This document shows, in pieces, positions 5,914 through 11,559 of a DNA stretch of 11,559 bases. This DNA is from JAZGEG01 sp964346665. GTDB lineage: Archaea > Aenigmatarchaeota > Aenigmatarchaeia > QMZP01 > QMZT01. Position 1 is the stretch's first letter, and each line of letters opens with the position of its first letter. The notes under the pieces are model-generated. The model saw nothing but the letters and a program-made list of their open reading frames with translations. It was not told the DNA's origin and did no database searches. The position numbers and the translations under genes were made by a program. The stretch spans positions 1 to 11,559 of the forward strand of contig CAYFVC010000061.1 in assembly GCA_964346665.1 (NCBI GenBank). The letters run 5' to 3'.

Positions 5914-6021
5914 ATGTTGAAAACTGAGGGTTTGATTGTTATGAATCCCTTGCATCTCTTGAAAAATATGGAAGATATCGAAATACGATTGATGTGGTGG
6001 TTAGCCCAGGAGAAAAACTGA
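5914..6021 (+). CDS. Possible small ORF or leader peptide (35 aa)
   Basis: A 35-codon frame opens 17 bases after the predicted transcript start and closes at TGA 6019-6021. The stop overlaps TGAGGT (6019-6024), the Shine-Dalgarno sequence of the next gene, an arrangement typical of translational coupling. The C-terminal part contains IEIRLMWWLAQEKN (22-35), an amphipathic-looking helix. An internal ATG at 5941 has GAGGG 10 bases upstream and could be the true start (26 residues). No family is recognised. At this length the frame could be open by chance, so the call rests on its position. Confidence 0.35.
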   Translation: MLKTEGLIVMNPLHLLKNMEDIEIRLMWWLAQEKN

Positions 6022-6030
6022 GGTATTGGT

Positions 6031-6465
6031 ATGTCAGAAAAAAATTCAGCTGAAGTGATAACAGATCCACGATATCTTTTGCCGGCACACAACCCTGTTT
6101 TAAACAACGGTATTATAATAGAGAAACCGGGATATAATAGTCCAGAGGAGATTTTAAGTGATTACAAAAACTCAGTTGATGCACTTGAACTTCTATTTAG
6201 GATTGAATTGGCCGGAGGTCGTGATAATTATATTTCCCGACTAGGGAAACAAAAATTACAAGTACTTGGACTGCTTGAGGAAGGAGAACTTAGTTTAAAT
6301 AGAGCATATAAAGAAATTGAAGCCATCAAGAATGAGATAAAGAAAGCCGATTCTCTTATCACAAATCCGAATAATTATAAATTAGAAATTCTCGAATATC
6401 TTTCAAAAAAGAAGAAACTACTGGAAAATAATTTTGTCGTAGGAGGGGAATGGTGGGAGAGATGA
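6031..6465 (+). CDS. Unknown 144-residue helical protein, coupled to the surface protein
   Basis: The start has GAGGT (6020-6024) 6 bases upstream. There is no signal peptide or membrane segment, so the protein is expected to be cytosolic. The first 38 residues are proline- and asparagine-rich and probably extended. From about residue 39 the protein looks wholly helical, with heptad-like charged stretches (EEGELSLNRAYKEIEAIKNE, 88-107; LEILEYLSKKKKLLEN, 118-133), suggesting a coiled coil or helical bundle. It ends in GGEWWER. Its stop overlaps the start of the secreted 808-residue protein as ATGA (6462-6465), so the two products are made together. A cytosolic partner for that protein's internal tail is possible but speculative. 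I recognise no family. Confidence 0.75.
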   Translation: MSEKNSAEVITDPRYLLPAHNPVLNNGIIIEKPGYNSPEEILSDYKNSVDALELLFRIELAGGRDNYISRLGKQKLQVLGLLEEGELSLNRAYKEIEAIKNEIKKADSLITNPNNYKLEILEYLSKKKKLLENNFVVGGEWWER

Positions 6466-8888
6466 AAGTCCTGTCCAATAATCTCCGGTTTATGATGTTC
6501 ATTTTCATAGTTATTTTGCTATTGGCGGTTAGCGTGCAGGCTACCACGAACAGCCCGCCTGTTATTGATTCTGTTTATATTGATCCTGAAAACCCCACGA
6601 AATATAATGATCTGACATGTTTTGTGGATGTATCTGATCCCGATGGGAATCTTGATTATGTTGATTTCAAATGGTACGTGAACGGGGTTCTAACGAAGGA
6701 GAACACAAAATTGGTTTACGGGTCTAGCGATTCCACTAGCGATACGCTGGATTCGTTCCACACAGATCCCTGGGATTACGTTGTTTGTCAAGCTCGGGCG
6801 TACGACTTTGATAAAGCGTACGACTACGAGACTCATGCTGTCCGCGTGGGAAATATACCGGCTAATTCTATGCCCACAGTGTCCTACGTGGATATCACCC
6901 CAAGACACCCCAACCCTCAGCAAGATTTGACGTGTTCCATCCTAGCGATGGACACGGATGATAATCTTGACCATGTTATATTCAGGTGGGAAAGAAACGG
7001 GTATCTTATCAGGTCAGCCGCGAAGAACATGGAAGGATCGAGCGATACGGCTCAGGATATTCTTCTCGCTAGCTACACTTATGCGGATGACTCGATAAAG
7101 TGTATAGCTGAAGTGTACGATACGTACGGAGCGAAGGATAGTGAAAGCTCTCTTCCTGTTGTGATATCTGACCAGCAAACAACCCCTTCTTACCCCCCTT
7201 ATTACCCACCTTCCCCGCCCTATACACAAAACCGAAAACCCATCGCTGTCCTAACGGCGAACAAGTATTACGTGGATGAGGACGAGGAAGTGTATTTTTC
7301 AGGATTCAGGTCGTATGACCCTGATGGTTACATTTTGCAGTACAAATTCGATTACGGAGATGGACACCAGTCTGTTTGGTTGTCCAGCAATACGCCCTAT
7401 TCATACCATGCTTATTCGGAAGACGGAACTTACTACGCAATGCTGAAAGTGAAAGACGATGAATACCTTGAATCGGACTGGAGCAATCCTGTTTTGATAC
7501 GCGTGCGCGACAACGGAGATGATGATAACCCTGAAATAGAGGACATGGACATTTTCAGGAAATACTACGATAACAACATAGAGTTCACGTGCGAAGTTGA
7601 GGTTTTCGATGAGGATGAGGATCTGGATTACGTGAGGTTCAAGTGGTACGTGGATGGGGAATTGTTTAAGAAGGACAAAGAAGAAGTCAGCGAGGACGAG
7701 GATGAGGCGGAGTCGGAAATGAATCTTATGATAACCGAGGATTATTATACTGTTAAGTGTGAAGCAACAGTTTATGATGAGGAACGAAACTCGGACACCG
7801 CTTACAGAACGGCTACCGGTTACCTTCCTGGTCCTGACGGGAAGGATTGTGAAATAACAGTGAACAGGTTTGATTACTATTCCTACCTTACGGAAGGAAA
7901 GAAAGGATGGGTGGAAATAGAGATAGAGAACACAGGGGAGAGATCAGGAACGCTGACAATCGAACTTTACGTTGACGGATCGCTGAAAGGTGAGTACACT
8001 GAATACCTCCGCACAGGAGAAAAGACGGATAAAAGGTTCGAATTCCCGTTGTCTGTTGGAACACATAACATACGGATAGAGAGCTACCTTCCGTGCAGCG
8101 AGAGTGTCACGAAATTCACCGAAATAACGGTTTTCCCATTGGAATCGGAAGTCTTCATACCTGAAGAAGAGGATGAGGAGGAACCAGAGATAACAGAAAC
8201 TAACGTTATAATAAGGCCGACTTCGCTTGACATTGAGTTGAATTCAGGCAAGACCTTGGACGTTATAATAGAAAGCCCAGAACTGGCGAACTTTGAGATC
8301 TCTGTCAAAGGTATTCCCGAGGACTGGGTGAACTACCCTAAAGAGGTTGATGTTGAGGGAAGGAAAACGTTTTACATATACATTGTTCCGAAAGATGTCG
8401 GTAATTACGATTTCGAGGTCGAGGTTGAAACAGATGGCAAGACCTTTGAGGAAAACATACGCATATACGTCGCTCCTGCGAGCGGAGAGGTAGAAGAAGA
8501 GGAAATGGACGGGCTAACAGGACTTATAAGCTTAGCACAGAGCAACTGGTTGATAGGGGCAGTAATAATTTCCCTGCTTGTTTTGCTGACAGCACTCTAC
8601 TTCGTAGCGGGGAAGTTCAAAAAGAAAACGTACGAGGAACACATTTACGGGGCTCCGGCAGAAACCCCTGCCCAGCCTCCAGCATACCAGGCAAGGATGA
8701 TGAAGGGGAGCATGGGAAACCCGGACCTTCCAAATCAGCGAAGAGAAGTTGACATGAGCAGGCTTTTGCCAGCGGAGATTTTGAAATACACCGACGGAAC
8801 ATACTATCCTAAACAAGGTGGAGATTTCGAACACAGGCAATCTGATACTCATTTAGGCGAATCTTTCGGGCCAATTGGTATGCAGTAG
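6462..8888 (+). CDS. Secreted multi-Ig/PKD surface protein with C-terminal anchor and cytoplasmic tail
   Basis: This is an 808-residue cell-surface protein. The signal peptide is about residues 1-27, ending near SVQA. Ig-like repeats lie at about 31-131, 135-236 and 355-453, each with a Cys pair (53/109, 158/214, 377/433) and a conserved W-x-x-N/D-G. A proline/tyrosine-rich linker (about 241-258) leads to a PKD domain (about 259-348) with SYDPDG (284-289) and FDYGDG (296-301). A CARDB-like domain (461-559, Cys 463/545) and a NEW3-like domain (581-672) follow acidic linkers. One membrane helix (about 695-716), a K-rich stop and a cytoplasmic tail of about 90 residues end the protein. ATG 6462 gives the ATGA overlap with the previous gene and GGTGGGAG just upstream. 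ATG 6450 (AGGAGG close upstream) would add four residues. It is probably an adhesion or envelope component; no catalytic domain is visible. Confidence 0.88.
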   Translation: MKVLSNNLRFMMFIFIVILLLAVSVQATTNSPPVIDSVYIDPENPTKYNDLTCFVDVSDPDGNLDYVDFKWYVNGVLTKENTKLVYGSSDSTSDTLDSFHTDPWDYVVCQARAYDFDKAYDYETHAVRVGNIPANSMPTVSYVDITPRHPNPQQDLTCSILAMDTDDNLDHVIFRWERNGYLIRSAAKNMEGSSDTAQDILLASYTYADDSIKCIAEVYDTYGAKDSESSLPVVISDQQTTPSYPPYYPPSPPYTQNRKPIAVLTANKYYVDEDEEVYFSGFRSYDPDGYILQYKFDYGDGHQSVWLSSNTPYSYHAYSEDGTYYAMLKVKDDEYLESDWSNPVLIRVRDNGDDDNPEIEDMDIFRKYYDNNIEFTCEVEVFDEDEDLDYVRFKWYVDGELFKKDKEEVSEDEDEAESEMNLMITEDYYTVKCEATVYDEERNSDTAYRTATGYLPGPDGKDCEITVNRFDYYSYLTEGKKGWVEIEIENTGERSGTLTIELYVDGSLKGEYTEYLRTGEKTDKRFEFPLSVGTHNIRIESYLPCSESVTKFTEITVFPLESEVFIPEEEDEEEPEITETNVIIRPTSLDIELNSGKTLDVIIESPELANFEISVKGIPEDWVNYPKEVDVEGRKTFYIYIVPKDVGNYDFEVEVETDGKTFEENIRIYVAPASGEVEEEEMDGLTGLISLAQSNWLIGAVIISLLVLLTALYFVAGKFKKKTYEEHIYGAPAETPAQPPAYQARMMKGSMGNPDLPNQRREVDMSRLLPAEILKYTDGTYYPKQGGDFEHRQSDTHLGESFGPIGMQ

Positions 8889-8912
8889 TAACTTATTTTC
8901 TAGAACACGATA

Positions 8913-8967
8913 GACTTAAAAAATTAACCACTAAAAAGTTTATAAAGGATTTAGTATATAGTGGTGA
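8913..8967 (+). promoter_or_regulatory. TATA-like boxes and Shine-Dalgarno of the 684-aa gene
   Basis: Two A/T boxes are present: ACTTAAAAAATTA (8914-8926) and GTTTATAAA (8938-8946). GGTGA (8963-8967) lies 4 bases before the ATG at 8972 and is a good Shine-Dalgarno sequence. The upstream box would give a leader that includes it; the downstream box would start transcription almost at the ATG and lose it. The gene may therefore have its own promoter in addition to read-through from the upstream surface gene. Confidence 0.5.
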
Positions 8968-8971
8968 GAAT

Positions 8972-11026
8972 ATGCGAAAGGGGTTTTTGTCCTTGATGGT
9001 TTTGTTTACTTTGTTATTCATATTTTCAGCCCCAAAAGCGGGTGCCGAATATTATAATATAGGGCTGGAATTTTCGAACGATAAGGTTTCCGGTTGTCCT
9101 GGTAGTACTGTGGAGGTTGATCTCACCATCACGAATTTTGATGATGTAACGCACACGTATTTCCTTTCGCTAGAGATGCCGGGAGGCTGGGGAATCCCTG
9201 ACAACGGCTTCATACAACCTGATATAACCTTGGCTTCAGGGGAGAGCGAGAAAATAACTTTCTTTGTGAACCCTCCGCTTGTCGAGCCAGGGGTTTATTC
9301 GGTCAGGGTCAAGGCAGAGAACGGGGATGAAGCCTTTAAGGATCTCGAAGTCGAGGTCCTGCGATGTCACGATGTTTTTATCGAAATCGATGAGATGATC
9401 GAAGTCTGTCGGGATTCGAAGTTCGAATACTCTTTCTCTGTCACGAACAACGGGAAGGAGGCGGAAGAGTTCGAAATAACGGTCTCGAGCTCATGGGGTG
9501 AGGATTTGTACAAGGAAAGCGTTACTATAGGATCCGGGGAAACGGAGGAAATAGCTTTGAACGTCACGTCACCCACAGAGAGCGGAACGATAACGGTGAA
9601 GGCGGAATCAAAGGAGTCGTACGCTAAGGATGAGAAATCCACGGAATTGAAGGTGGAAAAGTGTTTTGATTTTGGAATAGACCTCGAACCGAGAGAGACT
9701 TCCACATGCTTGGGAGGTTCTTCAAAATTCGTGCTCACCTTGATTAACCTGGGAACGGAAAGTGATACTTATGACATACGCTCGCCCGACTGGGTTATCC
9801 CCAGTCAGGAAAGTGTGAGTGCTTTGCCTGGAAAGGAGAAAAGTGTTGGATTTTTCGCGTACCCTGAACTTAAAGGGAAAACCAGCTTCAACATAACCAT
9901 AACTTCCCAGAATTATCCGAAATTGAAAAAGACCGTTACAGGAACTGTGGAAGCGATTGAATGTAGGGGGATCGCTGTCATTATTTCTCCTGCAAGCCAG
10001 GAAGTCTGCAAGGGTCTGCCCGTGGAGTACGAAGTCACCGTGAAAAACACGGGAACGGTTTCCGATACATACGATCTTGAGACGGACATGGGAACCCTCG
10101 AAAAAAACAAGGTCAGCCTAGAGGCAGGGGAGATCGAGGAAGTTGACCTGACTGTAGAGACAGAAGAGCTCGAATTCGGGGAAACCCTGGTCACCGTAAG
10201 AGGCGTGAGCGAAGAGATATCAGATCAGAACTCCGTTTCTCTCACTGTGAAAAACTGTTATTCAGCTGAGTTCGGGGTCAGCCCGGAAAAATTCGAGGTG
10301 TGCAGGGGGGATGAAATAAACTACACGCTCGCCCTGAAAAATGTCGGGGAGTTCGAGGATGATTACACATTCGCCTTGGGGGACAGGGAAATAGGTTCTG
10401 TTTCTCTCGGACCTGAAGAACTGAAAATGTTCGCAACAAAAGTAAGGATAGATTTCTCTGAAGGTGAATACAGCCTAACGTTCAAGGCATTTTCAGATCA
10501 CATATACGAAGAGGCGATTTCAGAGATAAGTGTGAGAGCGAAGGAGGTATGTTACAACCTTGAAGTTTCGAGCGAGGACACGGAAAGCACTGTGGAAGCT
10601 GGGAAAGGGATAGCGATAGGAGTGAAGGTTGAAAACACAGGGGAAAGACAGGATAATTATGTTCTAGGGATTGAAGGGCCGGAATGGGTCCATTTGAGCG
10701 AGGACTTCGTTTCCCTTGAAGGAGGGGAAGAAACCTACGTTTATCTCTACGCTTCTCCGGGGTACGATGTTGAGCAGAAAACTTACGATGTCTCAGTGAA
10801 ACTGGAATCGACCAAATCCGAGAGAAGCTTGGATCTCAGGATAGGGGTTGGCGTTACGCCCGAACCAGGGGAAGTGACAGAAGAGAACATAACGACTGGT
10901 ATAGAGATCCCGACAGGAGCGGTCGTGGGGATCACAGAGAACACAGGCAAGGTTATCTTGCTCGCAGTGATAGTCCTGTTCATCATAATAATCCTGGCGG
11001 TCAAATTTGTTCTTTTCGTTAAGTAG
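8972..11026 (+). CDS. Secreted rod-like surface protein with six beta-sandwich domains and C-terminal anchor
   Basis: The 684-residue protein has a signal peptide (1-25, ending KAGA). Six tandem domains of about 100 residues begin near 27, 132, 231, 331, 429 and 527. They resemble the NEW3/COG1470-type Ig-like fold: a phrase like V-x-N-x-G/D-x-x-x-D-x-Y recurs, and each domain has a late T/S-G-x-x-E-x-V-like turn. Ten cysteines (42, 132, 146, 231, 246, 331, 346, 429, 444, 527) alternate in spacing of 14-15 and 83-90. This fits one disulfide per domain for domains 1-5; the sixth lacks cysteine. Four N-glycosylation sequons (near 197, 307, 450, 639) are present. A linker (about 627-657) leads to the membrane helix (about 660-681), with only about three residues beyond. 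The likely role is an envelope or S-layer-associated stalk. Pairing with the upstream surface gene suggests a shared structure. No enzyme domain is visible. Confidence 0.88.
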   Translation: MRKGFLSLMVLFTLLFIFSAPKAGAEYYNIGLEFSNDKVSGCPGSTVEVDLTITNFDDVTHTYFLSLEMPGGWGIPDNGFIQPDITLASGESEKITFFVNPPLVEPGVYSVRVKAENGDEAFKDLEVEVLRCHDVFIEIDEMIEVCRDSKFEYSFSVTNNGKEAEEFEITVSSSWGEDLYKESVTIGSGETEEIALNVTSPTESGTITVKAESKESYAKDEKSTELKVEKCFDFGIDLEPRETSTCLGGSSKFVLTLINLGTESDTYDIRSPDWVIPSQESVSALPGKEKSVGFFAYPELKGKTSFNITITSQNYPKLKKTVTGTVEAIECRGIAVIISPASQEVCKGLPVEYEVTVKNTGTVSDTYDLETDMGTLEKNKVSLEAGEIEEVDLTVETEELEFGETLVTVRGVSEEISDQNSVSLTVKNCYSAEFGVSPEKFEVCRGDEINYTLALKNVGEFEDDYTFALGDREIGSVSLGPEELKMFATKVRIDFSEGEYSLTFKAFSDHIYEEAISEISVRAKEVCYNLEVSSEDTESTVEAGKGIAIGVKVENTGERQDNYVLGIEGPEWVHLSEDFVSLEGGEETYVYLYASPGYDVEQKTYDVSVKLESTKSERSLDLRIGVGVTPEPGEVTEENITTGIEIPTGAVVGITENTGKVILLAVIVLFIIIILAVKFVLFVK

Positions 11027-11035
11027 GTAAGGAAC

Positions 11036-11559
11036 TTAATAACTCAGTATTTTCAGGATACCGTCAGCCCTGCTCACGTTGATGCTCATTTGTGCGAGAA
11101 CCCACCATGGGGTATTACTAGTTCTCATGAACTTCTTAAGCATCTTCCTGTAGAGCCAGGCCTTCGGAAAGTAATAATGAGAATTGCTGTATTCCAAGAC
11201 TTCTTTGTAAGATTTTCGTAATCTCTCTCTTGTCCAGTTTATGATATCATCCATTGAAACGTATCTAGTTTCGAAAATGACATCCCCTTTCAGTATGTTT
11301 TTCAGAACAGAATCCACGTCACTTGCTTCCATTATATTCACCGCTTTTCCTATCATTTCTAGCGAATGGGCATCCGAACCAACCACCTTCGGGATTTCCG
11401 AATTTTTGAACTTGGAAAAAGCGAATCTGTTGCTGATCCTGTCTATATTAAGCGAGTTGAAAATCTCGACTGCATCCACTTTGAAGGCGAGCTCTCCAAG
11501 GCCTTCCCCCCTCAGATCAAAAGGGTGGGGAGCGACAGCGATACCCCCGGCTTCGTGTA
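11036..11559 (-). CDS. PHP-family metal-dependent phosphoesterase (C-terminal part)
   Basis: The frame is open from the right edge (first full codon 11557-11555) for 173 codons to TAA 11038-11036, so the N-terminus is outside. Two PHP metal-binding motifs are visible: A-P-H-P-F (partial residues 9-13, His11) and V-G-S-D-A-H (59-64, Asp62 and His64). They are separated by VDAVEIFN (27-34), the usual order for stand-alone PHP hydrolases. The family hydrolyses phosphoester bonds of nucleotides or related molecules using a cluster of metal ions; the substrate cannot be told from this part. After the domain, about 90 residues form a helical tail rich in aromatic residues (SHYYFPKAWLYR, 119-130), common in archaeal members. 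The in-frame GTG at 11479 is inside the domain and is not the true start. The gene converges on the surface gene with a 9-base gap. Confidence 0.88.
   Translation of the reverse strand, partial: HEAGGIAVAPHPFDLRGEGLGELAFKVDAVEIFNSLNIDRISNRFAFSKFKNSEIPKVVGSDAHSLEMIGKAVNIMEASDVDSVLKNILKGDVIFETRYVSMDDIINWTRERLRKSYKEVLEYSNSHYYFPKAWLYRKMLKKFMRTSNTPWWVLAQMSINVSRADGILKILSY

Noticed and set aside
9367..10194. Minus-strand serine-rich frames of 93-123 codons in the 684-aa gene
   Set aside because: The serine/valine bias is the mirror of the sense strand's GAA/GAG/AAC-rich codons; there are no start signals.
11036..11479. A complete 147-residue gene starting at GTG 11479
   Set aside because: The frame stays open to the window edge, and the PHP motif with His lies upstream of that GTG, so the gene is truncated by the window and does not start there.

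Overview
The window looks archaeal, most likely from a DPANN-type or similarly deep-branching lineage. The evidence for an archaeon is direct: an archaeal-form leucyl-tRNA synthetase, a tRNA gene disrupted by introns, TTTA(T/A)AA promoter boxes about 26 bases upstream of several start codons (leaderless transcription), a stand-alone TRAM-domain protein, and secreted multi-Ig proteins anchored by one C-terminal membrane helix. The DPANN placement is an inference from the synthetase motif variants and the style of the surface proteins. It is not proven here.

Left part (1-1323). A minus-strand gene runs off the left edge. It encodes an unrecognised protein built from three helix-turn-helix-like repeats plus a C-terminal domain. 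Just upstream of it, also on the minus strand, is a tRNA-Arg(UCU) gene of 213 bases. One insertion sits in its D-loop and another of about 99 bases in its anticodon loop.

Translation block (1324-5015). A 65-residue unknown protein sits 15 bases before leuS (957 codons), and the two are probably co-transcribed. Then come an AT-rich 84-residue unknown gene and a convergent TRAM-domain gene on the minus strand.

AT-rich unknowns (5127-6465). These are a leaderless 216-residue unknown protein, a spacer with a T-rich terminator and a 7-bp inverted repeat, a possible 35-codon small ORF, and a 144-residue predicted soluble helical protein. The last is coupled by an ATGA overlap to the next gene.

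Surface block (6462-11026). Two large secreted proteins are each anchored by one C-terminal helix. The first (808 residues) has three Ig-like repeats with identical cysteine spacing, a PKD domain, two further beta-sandwich domains and a long cytoplasmic tail. The second (684 residues) is a rod of six beta-sandwich domains with a very regular cysteine ladder and almost no cytoplasmic tail. The window ends with the C-terminal part of a convergent PHP-family metallohydrolase.

The conserved genes and surface genes look clearly more GC-rich than the unknown genes at 1-996, 4488-4742, 5127-5777 and 5914-6465. This suggests a mosaic of stable core genes and faster-changing or acquired genes.
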